NCBI RefSeq assembly: GCF_900104685.1
Contig: NZ_LT629755.1
Location: 2,356,001-2,420,000, forward strand
DNA: 64,000 bases
Source of the DNA: Agromyces flavus
GTDB lineage: Bacteria > Actinomycetota > Actinomycetes > Actinomycetales > Microbacteriaceae
Direction of reading: 5' to 3'
Below the pieces are notes generated by a model, which worked only from the letters and a program-made list of their open reading frames with translations, was not told the origin of the DNA and did not search any database. Position 1 is the first letter of the stretch. Every line of letters begins with the position of its first letter. Below, piece by piece: positions 44,335 to 52,502 of the stretch. A program made the position numbers and the translations under genes.

Positions 44335-44945
44335 GCGTCCACCAGCTGCAGGTGGCGATGGGCTGCTCGCGTCCGTGTCGCCGCAGTGACGGTGGAACCG
44401 GCGATGATCACCACCGAACCGACGCCGATCACCGCATCCGCGGGGAACCAGCTGAACGCCATCGACATGAGGAACACGGCGAGCGCGCTCTCCGTCTTCC
44501 CGAACGGTCCGCCATTGATCCGCGGCGCCCCCGCCGCGGCAGCCGCCAACGAGACGAAGGTCGGCAAGGACGCGGCGGTGATCGCGACCAGGGCCAGCAC
44601 CAGAGCGGCCAGCGACCCGGTCTGCCACGCGACGATGCTGAGGGCCGCCGATGGCAGGAGGTCGGAGGCGCGGTCGCCGATCTCGTTGAGCACGAACCCG
44701 AACGGGCGGCTGACACCTCTGGCGCGAGCGACTGCGCCATCCAGGTTCGCACCGGCGAGCCTTCCGACGAGTCCGATGAGCACCAGTGGCCACCATCCGG
44801 CCAGCAGGCCGCCCGCGGCCACCGCGGCGAAGGCGACACCGGCGGCGGTGAAGGCATCGGGTGACCATCCGCGGTCGACGGCGACGGTCACGATCCTCCC
44901 GAGTTGACGGGTGAACCACGGCTTCGCCGCGTACAGCCCGCGCAT
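44331..44945 (-). CDS. CDP-alcohol phosphatidyltransferase family protein
   Basis: A 204-residue membrane enzyme with about five hydrophobic segments. The CDP-alcohol motif (consensus DGx2ARx8Gx3Dx3D) reads DGAVARARGVSRPFGFVLN then EIGDRASD: the third conserved Asp is Asn (GFVLN), while the last Asp is kept in EIGD. It would transfer a phosphatidyl or similar group from a CDP-linked donor to an alcohol. ATG 44945 shares its A with the TGA of the acyltransferase gene (TGATG). E. coli YnbA is an analogous protein in a CDP-alcohol/CdsA pair. Confidence 0.82.
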   Translation of the reverse strand: MRGLYAAKPWFTRQLGRIVTVAVDRGWSPDAFTAAGVAFAAVAAGGLLAGWWPLVLIGLVGRLAGANLDGAVARARGVSRPFGFVLNEIGDRASDLLPSAALSIVAWQTGSLAALVLALVAITAASLPTFVSLAAAAAGAPRINGGPFGKTESALAVFLMSMAFSWFPADAVIGVGSVVIIAGSTVTAATRTRAAHRHLQLVDA

Positions 44946-46240
44946 CACGACCACCACCAGATGACGAGGCCGAGCCCGAGCGGGAACAACGTGAGGAAGG
45001 TGGCCTGGATGGTGCCGAGGCAGGGTTTGAGGTACCGGGACAGGAGGCCACCGGCGACCCATCCGATGACGCCGACGATGCCGATGCGAGCGAGCCTCGG
45101 GAGCATCGAGAACGCGACGTCGAAGAAATCCATGCCGAGTTGACCCGCGCTGTGGGCGTACACCTTCACGGGGATCCCGTTGAACATCTGGTTCGCGAAC
45201 GCGCTCGACGGGTCGGTCCTGAGCTCGTCCACCGCGGTGTCGTGCATCCGCGCTGTGGTCAACGGGGTGGGGGTGTCGACTCCGTGGGACACCAGCCACC
45301 AGGTCGTGAGGATCCCGGCGGCGGATGCGATCGCCGTCGCTGCGATCAGCATCGGGCCACGCCAGGATCGTCCGACCGTGCAGACGAGCAGGAGGAGCGG
45401 CATCTCCGCGACCAGCGGCCAGAAGATGCCTTCGGCGAACGCCCAGGCGGTGACCAGTGCCAACCCGGCCGTGGCGAACGCCATGCGACGCACGCGGATC
45501 CAGGCGCGGCCGGGACGCTGGGAAGCGGGCGCTTCGATGAGCCTGTCGATGGCTCCGAATGCTGCGGCGGCCGCGTCATCCGCATGCCCTGTCTCGACGG
45601 TGAACGGCTCGCCCCAGCGCATCTCGACCGGCCGGCGACGGATGAGCTTGCGGTCGACCGGAAGCAGGTCGCCGGCACCGACCAAGCCCACCGGCAGGAC
45701 CTTGGCACCCGATGCGGCGGCGAGTTCGAAGGCACCGCGCTTGAACCCGGCGAGTCCCGGTGCGTGGCGGCGGCTGCCCTCGGGAAACACGACGACGACG
45801 ACGCCCGCTGCGACGGTCGGAGCGGCGGCGAGCAGGTCCTTCATCCCGTTGCGATCTCGCCGGATGGGCCAGATGCCGACCAGCCATCGCGCGATGAGCT
45901 TGTTGCGCCGCCTCCCGAACCAGTAGTCGGCCGCGGCGACGAATCGCACCGGCCGGGACCGACCGATGGTCGCGAGCAGGACGGCCGTGTCGGCATGGGA
46001 TGCATGGTTGGCGATGACGACGAGCGGCCCGTCGGGCACCGGTGGCTTGCGGGCGAGCGGGACTGGTTCGCCACCGACGGCCGGGATGGTCGTCACCCCA
46101 TCGGTGACGATCGAGAGGAGCAGGCCCCAGAGCTTCGATCGCCAGTAGGACACGAGACCCGAACGACGGACCTGGCGTGCAGTCGGCGGCGCGGGCAGGT
46201 GGAGCGAAGCGGTGCCGAGCACGGTGGTGACTCCCGTCAT
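44945..46240 (-). CDS. PlsC-type acyltransferase fused to a membrane domain
   Basis: A 431-residue protein in two parts. Residues about 50-250 are a lysophosphatidic acid acyltransferase domain: NHASHADT (HX4D), FVAAADYWFGRRRNK, VFPEGSRR (the FPEG motif), and KVLPVGLVG. After residue 260 the protein has a membrane-embedded C-terminal domain of four or more TM helices (for example MAFATAGLALVTAWAFAEGI and IGIVGVIGWVAGGLLSRYL) with no family I recognise. Ordinary PlsC is about 240 residues. First gene of the lipid operon; start 46240 by length and homology, with GGAT upstream. Confidence 0.82.
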   Translation of the reverse strand: MTGVTTVLGTASLHLPAPPTARQVRRSGLVSYWRSKLWGLLLSIVTDGVTTIPAVGGEPVPLARKPPVPDGPLVVIANHASHADTAVLLATIGRSRPVRFVAAADYWFGRRRNKLIARWLVGIWPIRRDRNGMKDLLAAAPTVAAGVVVVVFPEGSRRHAPGLAGFKRGAFELAAASGAKVLPVGLVGAGDLLPVDRKLIRRRPVEMRWGEPFTVETGHADDAAAAAFGAIDRLIEAPASQRPGRAWIRVRRMAFATAGLALVTAWAFAEGIFWPLVAEMPLLLLVCTVGRSWRGPMLIAATAIASAAGILTTWWLVSHGVDTPTPLTTARMHDTAVDELRTDPSSAFANQMFNGIPVKVYAHSAGQLGMDFFDVAFSMLPRLARIGIVGVIGWVAGGLLSRYLKPCLGTIQATFLTLFPLGLGLVIWWWS

Positions 46241-46310
46241 GAGCTGATCCGGGGCGCCGACGCTTCCCGATTCGAATCGAAAGGCGGCGGCGCCCCAGCG
46301 CACGTGGCGC

Positions 46311-47048
46311 TCAGACCGCGAGGCGACCGATCTGCGGAGGCGGCGGCGCGTCGTGGTGCGAGGCGTGCCGCTCACGAGCCCGGCCGATGCCGATGATGGC
46401 GACACCGAGCAGCACGAACGCGACCAGGATGCCGCCGATGTAGCTGAAGGCCGATCCGTACCCGGCAAGGTGCGGGTCGAGGAACCCGTACGGGTACCAC
46501 CACGGCGCAGTGCCGTCGGGGTTGGCCACGCGCTCGCCGCGGATCATCGTGTAGATCGTCCATGCCAGCGGGTAGCTGACGATGACGAGGAGCGACGACC
46601 AGGGCAGTCCACGGCGTCGGTCGGCGAACAGCAGGTCGAACACGAAGTAGACCGGCAGGACGACGTGCAGGGTTTCGGTCGCCCACGAGTCCATGAACGC
46701 GACCCAGCCCGGGTCGGTCGCGGCGATCGCCGGTGGGTCGCCTCGCAGCAGCACGTTGAACACGATGCCGAGCAAAATCACCGGCCCGGTGACCGCGGCG
46801 ATCGCCATCGCGATGACGACCGGTTCGGTCGAAGTGCCCGGATGCCGCTGCATCCATCGCGCTGCCATCGTCAATGCGACCACGGCGAGGATCGACGACA
46901 CGATCGTGAACATGCTGAAGTAGTTCGCCAGCACGTCGCTGCGATCCTGTCCCTCGCGCATCGCGCGATCGATGTTGACCAGGAGTCCGGCGATGACACC
47001 CGAACTCGCGATGACTGCGGCTGCGATTCTGAGCCAAACCCAACGCAT
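46311..47048 (-). CDS. Pr6Pr family membrane protein
   Basis: A 245-residue protein with six or seven TM segments. Typical Pr6Pr/AIG1-like elements are NYFSMFTIVSSILAVVAL, HVVLPVYFVFDLLFADRR and YPLAWTIYTMIRGE, then WYPYGFLDP. Members are common and uncharacterised in Microbacteriaceae. It precedes the PlsC fusion gene by 70 bp on the same strand, so it may be transcribed with the lipid operon. Confidence 0.82.
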   Translation of the reverse strand: MRWVWLRIAAAVIASSGVIAGLLVNIDRAMREGQDRSDVLANYFSMFTIVSSILAVVALTMAARWMQRHPGTSTEPVVIAMAIAAVTGPVILLGIVFNVLLRGDPPAIAATDPGWVAFMDSWATETLHVVLPVYFVFDLLFADRRRGLPWSSLLVIVSYPLAWTIYTMIRGERVANPDGTAPWWYPYGFLDPHLAGYGSAFSYIGGILVAFVLLGVAIIGIGRARERHASHHDAPPPPQIGRLAV

Positions 47049-47162
47049 GAGAATCCCCCAATTTCACTGCGGGTTCGGGTTGGGGAAGTTGTAGTCCTCT
47101 CGCCGCGTGGCCGCTCGAAGTCTGGCAGGAAGATTGAGGAAAACTCGACGCAAGACGCCGAT

Positions 47163-47196
47163 CCTTGTGGAATAGCTCTAACGGGTCCGCACAAGG
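47163..47196. repeat. Short inverted repeat
   Basis: CCTTGTG (47163) and CACAAGG (47190) are exact 7-bp inverted copies 20 bases apart, in an AT-richer spacer next to a gene remnant. It could be a regulatory site or the trace of a deletion or insertion. No wider terminal repeat or duplicated target is visible. Confidence 0.35.
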
Positions 47197-47220
47197 GAGG
47201 ACACGTTCTCCGGCAGCTGC

Positions 47221-47361
47221 CTAGAGCGGCGTAATGGCGCGCTCGATCCCGGCGGCGTCCACGAGCACGGACCCGAACGGCCCGTCGCCGGCGGCCAGCG
47301 CTTCGCGCGCGAGTTCGACGGCCCGGCCGAGGTGGACGAGGTCGGCATCGGAGATCGTCAT
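47221..47361 (-). pseudogene. Remnant of a nucleoside/tRNA deaminase gene
   Basis: A 46-residue ORF whose first 39 residues, up to FGSVLVDAAGI, look like the N-terminus of guanine/cytidine-type deaminases (AVELAREALAAGDGPFGSVL is the typical first helix and strand). The HAE and PCxxC zinc motifs, which should follow within about 50 residues, are absent; the frame ends in ERAITPL. It is either a decayed gene or a chance fragment left by a deletion. Confidence 0.5.
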
Positions 47362-47412
47362 GGTTCAAGCATGGCGCGACGGATGCGTCGACCGGTGGGT
47401 CCATAGGATGTC

Positions 47413-47820
47413 GTGGTGCGCCTGTTCGACCACATCGGAATCACCGTCGAGGACCTTCCGCGTTCCATCGCCCAGTTCGACCCGGTGATGCAGGCGCTCG
47501 GCTGCACGCGCCAGGACGCCGACAACGGAGTGTCGTGGTACCGCGAGGAGGACGAACTGATCCTCTTCCCGGCGCGCGAACCGGGCAGTGGGCCGCATCG
47601 GCACGGCCGGGTCGGATGGCAGCATCTCGCCTTCCCCGTCGATTCGCGCGAAGAGGTCGATCGCCTGCACGCCATCGCACTCGGCGCCGGGTGGACGGCG
47701 GTGAGCGGACCCAAGTCGTTCCCGCGGTTCAACGACCGCTACTACGCCTCGTTCGTCGAGGACGACAACGGCATCCGGCTCGAGTTCATGCACAACCCGC
47801 CGCGAGAGCCCGGTGCATAG
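47413..47820 (+). CDS. VOC family protein (glyoxalase/bleomycin-resistance fold)
   Basis: A 135-residue single-domain VOC protein. FDHIGITVEDLPRSI at the N-terminus, GWQHLAFPVDSREEVDRLH in the middle and YYASFVEDDNGIRLEFMHN at the end give the metal-ligand pattern His (DHIG), His (QHLAF) and Glu (LEFM). Function unknown; such proteins include lyases, dioxygenases and drug-binding proteins. It sits 9 bp upstream of arr, so the two are probably cotranscribed. Confidence 0.85.
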   Translation: MVRLFDHIGITVEDLPRSIAQFDPVMQALGCTRQDADNGVSWYREEDELILFPAREPGSGPHRHGRVGWQHLAFPVDSREEVDRLHAIALGAGWTAVSGPKSFPRFNDRYYASFVEDDNGIRLEFMHNPPREPGA

Positions 47821-47829
47821 GCTGTCGGC

Positions 47830-48237
47830 GTGACCCAACCGTTGGACGAGGGGCCGTTCTACCACGGCACGAAGGCCGACCTGCGGCCCGGTGATCTCCT
47901 CACGCCCGGGTTCCGCTCGAACTACCGGCCCGAGATCGTGATGAACCACATCTACTTCACCGCGACGCGCGACGGCGCCGGCCTGGCGGCGGAACTCGCG
48001 GCCGGCGACGCTCCTCCACGCGTGTACCTCGTCGAGCCGACCGGGCCGTTCGAGGACGACCCGAACGTGACCGACAAGAAGTTCCCTGGCAATCCCACTC
48101 GCTCGTACCGCAGCACCGCGCCGATCAGGGTCGTGGGTGAGGTCGCGGACTGGACGCGGCTGACCTCCGAGGCGCTGCAGGAATGGCGGGATCGGATCGC
48201 GAAGATCAACGCCGAGCGCGGCGAGATCATCAACTAA
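47830..48237 (+). CDS. arr: Rifampin ADP-ribosyltransferase
   Basis: A 135-residue Arr enzyme that inactivates rifamycins by transferring ADP-ribose from NAD to the ansa-bridge C23 hydroxyl. Diagnostic segments are GPFYHGTKADLRPGD (His near residue 12), NHIYFTAT (Tyr), VYLVEPTGPFEDDPNVTDK and FPGNPTRSYRS. Family catalytic residues His, Tyr and Asp (FEDDPN) are all present. It has the usual length of about 140 residues. Its TAA overlaps the TAG of the convergent sensor-kinase gene by two bases. Confidence 0.93.
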   Translation: MTQPLDEGPFYHGTKADLRPGDLLTPGFRSNYRPEIVMNHIYFTATRDGAGLAAELAAGDAPPRVYLVEPTGPFEDDPNVTDKKFPGNPTRSYRSTAPIRVVGEVADWTRLTSEALQEWRDRIAKINAERGEIIN

Positions 48238-49334
48238 GCGGGCTTCCCCTCGGCGTCATGTGCGGCCGGCAGTCCGACCCTCGCGCTGAGCCCGCCGCCC
48301 GCGCGTGGCGCGAGCATGAGCGTGCCGTCGTGCGCCTCCGCGATGCTCTTGGCGATCGCCAGGCCGAGGCCGACGCCCGCGCCATCCGTATGGATGCGTT
48401 CGGTGCCGCGCTGGAACGGCTCGGTCAGCGTCGCGACGAGTCCCGCGCTCAGCTCGGTGCCGGTGTTCTCGACGGTGAGCACGGCCCGCGAATCGCGGAC
48501 GCCGGTGTCGATCCACACCGTGCCGCCTTGGATGAGGTTGTGCACGATGGCGTTGTGCACCAGGTTCGTGGTCAGCTGCAGCAGCAGCGCTCGCGAGCCG
48601 ACGGTCGGGGCGGGGTCGCCGGTGGTCTGGATGGCGACGCGCCGCCGTTCCGCGAGGGGCAGGAGGGTCTCGCCGGCCTCCTCGGCCAGTAGCGAGAGGT
48701 CGACGTCCTCGCGCGTGAAGGAGCGCTGGTCGGCACGGCTCAGGGTGAGGAGCGCCTCGGTGAGGCTGATCGCCCGGGCGTTGACGGCGTGGAGGCGCTC
48801 GATGAGCTCGGGCGTGACGCTGCCGGGGTCGTTCCGGGCGACCTCGAGCAGCGTCTGCGTGATCGCCAGCGGGGTGCGCAGCTCGTGGGAGGCGTTGGCC
48901 GCGAAGCGCTGCTGCTCGGCGACCTGCGCCTCGAGTCGCGCGAGCATCGAGTCGAAGCTGTCGGCGAGCTCACGGAACTCGTCGTCGCGGCCCTCCAGCC
49001 GGATGCGATACGAGAGCGATCCGTCCGCGGCCCGGCGCGTGGCATCCGTGATGCTCGTCAACGGAGCGAGCATCCGGCCGGCGAGGAGCCATCCGCCCAG
49101 GAGGCCGAACAGCAGCAGGAAGAACAGCACCCATGCCGCCGGCGGCGCGAACGCCCGGATGAGGTCGTCGCGGCCGGGGATGAACCCGTCGATGGTCTCG
49201 ATGGCGCGCGGGGGCACATATCGGAGGAGGAACAGCCACACCACGGCGAGCAGCAGCACCCCCGCGACCATGAGGAAGCCCGCGTAGCTCAGGGTGAGCC
49301 GGAGGCGGACGCTCATGCCGGGAGCCCTATCCAT
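48234..49334 (-). CDS. Sensor histidine kinase (VanS-like position)
   Basis: A 366-residue kinase. Two TM helices (about residues 12-34 and 63-82) flank a short extracellular loop, a HAMP domain follows, then the H-box ANASHELRTPLAITQ near residue 145, N-box LVHNAIVHN and the GxGLGL box GAGVGLGLAI. A very small extracellular loop of about 30 residues suggests sensing at the membrane. The longer start overlaps the regulator stop by 8 bp; MSVRLRL at 49316 is an equally good start. Neighbours vanY and vanZ suggest the cell-wall precursor pathway is the target. Confidence 0.88.
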   Translation of the reverse strand: MDRAPGMSVRLRLTLSYAGFLMVAGVLLLAVVWLFLLRYVPPRAIETIDGFIPGRDDLIRAFAPPAAWVLFFLLLFGLLGGWLLAGRMLAPLTSITDATRRAADGSLSYRIRLEGRDDEFRELADSFDSMLARLEAQVAEQQRFAANASHELRTPLAITQTLLEVARNDPGSVTPELIERLHAVNARAISLTEALLTLSRADQRSFTREDVDLSLLAEEAGETLLPLAERRRVAIQTTGDPAPTVGSRALLLQLTTNLVHNAIVHNLIQGGTVWIDTGVRDSRAVLTVENTGTELSAGLVATLTEPFQRGTERIHTDGAGVGLGLAIAKSIAEAHDGTLMLAPRAGGGLSARVGLPAAHDAEGKPA

Positions 49335-50022
49335 GCTCGTCGCCCGCCGCCCCGCCGCTCGGCCCGGTGTCGATGCGATATCCGACGCCGGGCACCGTCG
49401 CGATCACCCAGGGTTCGCCGAGTCGCTTGCGCAGGGCCGAGACCGTGATGCGCACCGCGTTCGTGAACGGGTCGGCGTTCTCGTCCCACGCGCGCTCGAG
49501 CAGCTCCTCGGCGCTGACCACCCCGCCCTCGGCCGCGACGAGCACCTCGAGCACGGCGAACTGCTTGCGAGTCAGGGCGACGTAGCGGCCGTCGCGGTAC
49601 ACCTCGCGGCGGAACGGATCCAGCCGCAGGCCGGCGATCTCGCGAACCGGCGGCCGGCTGTGCGCCCGGCGACGGTCGAGTGCCCTGAGCCGCAGCACGA
49701 GCTCGCGCAGCTCGAACGGCTTCGTGAGGTAGTCGTCGGCGCCGAGCTCGAACCCCGACGCCTTGTCGTCGATCCGGTCCGCGGCGGTCAGCATGAGGAT
49801 CGGCATGCCGCTGCCGGACGCCACGATCTGCCCAGCGACCTCGTCGCCGGATGGCCCGGGGATGTCGCGGTCGAGCACCGCGATGTCGTAGGCATTGGTG
49901 CCGAGCAGTTCCAGGGCGGTGTCTCCGTCGCCGGCGATGTCGGCCGCGATCGCCTCGAGTCGGAGCCCGTCGCGGATCGCCTCCGCCATGTACGGCTCGT
50001 CCTCGACGATCAGCACCCGCAT
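49327..50022 (-). CDS. OmpR/PhoB-type response regulator
   Basis: A 231-residue regulator. The receiver domain holds Asp8 (VEDEP), the phospho-acceptor Asp51 (VLDRD) and Lys101 (LTKPF). The C-terminal winged helix has RYVALTRKQFAVLEVLVAAE and FTNAVRITVSALRKRLG, then VPGVGYRID. It is partnered with the overlapping kinase. It is divergent from vanY-vanZ, with three GCATAT/C repeats in the spacer that are good candidates for its binding sites. Confidence 0.9.
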   Translation of the reverse strand: MRVLIVEDEPYMAEAIRDGLRLEAIAADIAGDGDTALELLGTNAYDIAVLDRDIPGPSGDEVAGQIVASGSGMPILMLTAADRIDDKASGFELGADDYLTKPFELRELVLRLRALDRRRAHSRPPVREIAGLRLDPFRREVYRDGRYVALTRKQFAVLEVLVAAEGGVVSAEELLERAWDENADPFTNAVRITVSALRKRLGEPWVIATVPGVGYRIDTGPSGGAAGDEHG

Positions 50023-50043
50023 GGTGTCATGCTACGAACCCCC

Positions 50044-50074
50044 GCATATCGCGGGCATATGCAAACCCGCATAC
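50044..50074. promoter_or_regulatory. Direct repeats, putative response-regulator site
   Basis: GCATAT at 50044, GCATAT at 50055 and GCATAC at 50069 repeat in the same orientation in the spacer between the regulator gene and vanY. OmpR-type regulators bind tandem half-sites about 10-11 bp apart, which the first two satisfy; the third lies 14 bp farther on. Outer repeats are preceded by CCC. Confidence 0.55.
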
Positions 50075-50108
50075 GTGCTCGCAACACGCCCGCGCGTTGA
50101 CTGGCAGC

Positions 50109-50753
50109 ATGAATCGCAACCGACCGGCGCGGGCGTCGACGCGCGCACGTCCCAGACTGTTCGTGGTCGGCCTGGTGGTCGTCATCGCGGCGAGCATCGC
50201 TGCCTTCGTCAGCACGCTGCCCGATTCCCCGTCGGCGTCGCCGTCCTGGTCCCTCTCGGATGCCCCTGCGCAGCCCTCACGCGAGGAGAATCGACCGGGT
50301 CTCGACGAGACCGGCCGAATCGCCGACGGCGTCACGGTCTTCGATGACGAGGAGCCGGCGGTCGCCAACCTCGATCCCGAGCTGCGCCAGGCGCTTCGTC
50401 AGGCTGCAGCGCACGCGGCCGGCGCCGGCGTCGAGTTCGTCATCAACAGCGGATGGCGCTCCGCGGAATACCAGGATCAGCTCTTCCAGGAGGCCGTCTC
50501 CGAGTACGGCTCCCGCGAAGCGGCCGCCCGCTGGGTCGCCACCGCGGCGACGTCTCCGCACGTGTCGGGTGATGCGGTCGACATCGGGCAGGAGGATGCC
50601 ACGGCGTGGCTGTTCGAGCACGGTGCCCAGTTCGGGCTCTGCCAGATCTACGACAACGAGCCGTGGCACTACGAGCTCCGCCCCGAGGCGATCGAGCACG
50701 GTTGCCCCGCCACGTATGCCGACCCCAGCCACGACCCGAGGATGCAGTGGTGA
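50109..50753 (+). CDS. vanY: D-Ala-D-Ala carboxypeptidase, VanY type
   Basis: A 214-residue extracytoplasmic zinc carboxypeptidase. The N-terminal TM anchor is LFVVGLVVVIAASIAAFVS (about residues 18-36). The catalytic domain shows SGWRSAEYQDQLF, zinc ligands SPHVSGDAVDIG (His and Asp) and EPWHYEL (catalytic Glu plus zinc His). It removes the terminal D-Ala from peptidoglycan precursors. Start 50109 has no clear Shine-Dalgarno sequence. It overlaps the vanZ-like gene by GTGA and sits divergent from a two-component system. vanH, vanA and vanX are absent, so high-level glycopeptide resistance is not expected. Confidence 0.86.
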   Translation: MNRNRPARASTRARPRLFVVGLVVVIAASIAAFVSTLPDSPSASPSWSLSDAPAQPSREENRPGLDETGRIADGVTVFDDEEPAVANLDPELRQALRQAAAHAAGAGVEFVINSGWRSAEYQDQLFQEAVSEYGSREAAARWVATAATSPHVSGDAVDIGQEDATAWLFEHGAQFGLCQIYDNEPWHYELRPEAIEHGCPATYADPSHDPRMQW

Positions 50754-51382
50754 CGGGGAGTCCAGAACTTCGGATGTCGCGGTCGACTCCCCGGGACATT
50801 CGGACGGCAGATACCTCGCCGTCGGGCGGGCACACATGGCTGGTCTTGCTGTTCGCGGTCTACCTCGTGCTGCTCGCCTGGGTCGTCCTCTGGAAGCTCG
50901 AGCTGCCCTATTTCGGCCAGGGCGGGCTGCGGCATGTCAAGCTCGTGCCGTTCGCGCCCACCGCCCAGGACGGTGCCAGCGACCCGGTCGAGGTCGTCGC
51001 CAACGTGCTCCTCTTCGTTCCCTTCGGGTTCTATCTGGGACTCCTCGCCCCGTCGTGGCGCTGGCCGAAGGTCGCGGGCGTGCTCGCCGCATCGAGCCTC
51101 GCTCTCGAGGTCGTCCAATACGCCCTGACGATCGGCAGCGCGGATGTCACCGATGTCGTCGTCAACACCGCCGGGGGCTTGGCCGGTCTCGGCCTGATCG
51201 TCCTGGCGCGCCGCAGACTGCGGCAACGCACCAGCGTCGTGGTCGCGCGCGTCTGCTCGATCGTGACCGTCGTCCTCATCCTCGCGGTCGGCGCGTTCAT
51301 CGCCTCGCCCGTGCGCTACGCGCCGATGCGGGACGTCCATGTCCCCGCCGTCTCCCCGCCCTACGGTCTTGGTCCCGACTGA
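50750..51382 (+). CDS. vanZ: VanZ-like membrane protein
   Basis: A 210-residue membrane protein with four or five TM helices. VanZ-family features are VKLVPFAP near residue 63, VVANVLLFVPFGFYLGLLAP, LEVVQYALTIGSADVTDVVV and NTAGGLAGLGL. VanZ confers low-level teicoplanin resistance in enterococci by an unknown mechanism. GTG 50750 overlaps the vanY stop by 4 bp with GAGG upstream; ATG 50774 is an alternative. Coupling to vanY argues for a joint cell-wall function. Confidence 0.87.
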   Translation: MTGSPELRMSRSTPRDIRTADTSPSGGHTWLVLLFAVYLVLLAWVVLWKLELPYFGQGGLRHVKLVPFAPTAQDGASDPVEVVANVLLFVPFGFYLGLLAPSWRWPKVAGVLAASSLALEVVQYALTIGSADVTDVVVNTAGGLAGLGLIVLARRRLRQRTSVVVARVCSIVTVVLILAVGAFIASPVRYAPMRDVHVPAVSPPYGLGPD

Positions 51383-51431
51383 GGTTGCCGCCGCATTCCC
51401 GCCGCGACATGCCGGGCGTCGCGCGCGTGAC

Positions 51432-52502
51432 ATGCTTGACGCCGTGATTCACGGATTCGCGAAGCGCGCGTCAACTGCGCAGGTCGTCAGTAGGTTGATG
51501 GCGCTTCCCGTATGGACGCGCGTGGCGGCCGTCGCGGGCGCCGCGGTCATCGTCCTCGGCGGCGTGTCGATCCCGGTCGCCGCGGTCGCCGCCGGTGAGC
51601 GCGATCGGCAGCTGGCCCTCGAGATCGCGGTGCAGGAGGCGGCAGCCGCGAGGGACGCCGCAGCGAAGGCGGCGGAAGCGCTCGCCGAGGCGAAGGACGA
51701 CGCGGCCCGACTCAACGCCGAATACGCCGGACTCACCGTCTCACTCGGTGCAGCAGTGCATCCGGATACCGCCGCCGCCTTCGAAGCCGCGCGCGTGAAG
51801 CTCGCCTTCGCCATCTCGGATGGGGAACTCGAGGAGTTGTCGGCGGCCGTCGCTGAGGTCACCGAAGCCTTCACGCAGCTCGCCGCCAGCGCCGACGGAC
51901 AGGCTGAGGCGCTCATAAGTGCGAGCCCGCTCGCCGGGGCATCGCGAGACGCGCTCACCCAGGCCGTCGCCGAGCTCGCCACCGCCGACGACGTCGCCGC
52001 AGCGCTCGCGCTCGTGAAGAACGCCTCCGACGCCGTCGTCGCGGCTCAGAAGGCCGGCGTCGCCGCGGCCAAGGCCGCCGCGAAGCAGGAGGCGGCGGAG
52101 GCGGACGCGGACACGGGTGCCTGGGACGGCGGTGTTTCATCCGGCGGAGGCCCTTCCAGCGGGAGCGGCTGGGCCGGGCATCTGGAGGACCCCGGAATCA
52201 TCGGGATGGAGCCGGGCCCGCGTGGGAGCTGCGGTGAGAACCCGACGGGCCAGGTCGTCACGCTTCCCTTCAGCTGGCAGGCCCGCGAGGGCAACACCGT
52301 CGCCATCTCCTACGCGTACACCGATGGTGATTACCGGGCGACGGGCGGCTTCATCCTCCTCGCGTCCGGCCTCGGATCATCCGGAACGGTCAGCATCCCG
52401 GTGACCTGCCCGGTCGGGCCCGGGCCGATCTCCTTGGTCACCGTCGAGGCCGTCGCGAGCAACTCGAACGGGTCGGCGGCGGCGTACTACTGGGGCCTCT
52501 GA
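51432..52502 (+). CDS. Secreted or membrane-anchored Ala-rich protein, unknown
   Basis: A 356-residue protein with no recognised family. The N-terminal 20 residues are basic and a hydrophobic helix (VAAVAGAAVIVLGGVSIPVA) follows near residues 30-50, a signal or anchor. Residues about 55-110 and 175-225 are Ala/Lys/Glu-rich helices with heptad-like repeats (AAAARDAAAKAAEALAEAKD), likely coiled coil. A Gly/Ser linker (SSGGGPSSGSG) leads to a compact beta-like C-terminal domain with two Cys (GSCGENP and VTCPVGPG). ATG 51432 is the chosen start; the frame opens at 51339. Its TGA shares a base with the next ATG. Confidence 0.7.
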   Translation: MLDAVIHGFAKRASTAQVVSRLMALPVWTRVAAVAGAAVIVLGGVSIPVAAVAAGERDRQLALEIAVQEAAAARDAAAKAAEALAEAKDDAARLNAEYAGLTVSLGAAVHPDTAAAFEAARVKLAFAISDGELEELSAAVAEVTEAFTQLAASADGQAEALISASPLAGASRDALTQAVAELATADDVAAALALVKNASDAVVAAQKAGVAAAKAAAKQEAAEADADTGAWDGGVSSGGGPSSGSGWAGHLEDPGIIGMEPGPRGSCGENPTGQVVTLPFSWQAREGNTVAISYAYTDGDYRATGGFILLASGLGSSGTVSIPVTCPVGPGPISLVTVEAVASNSNGSAAAYYWGL

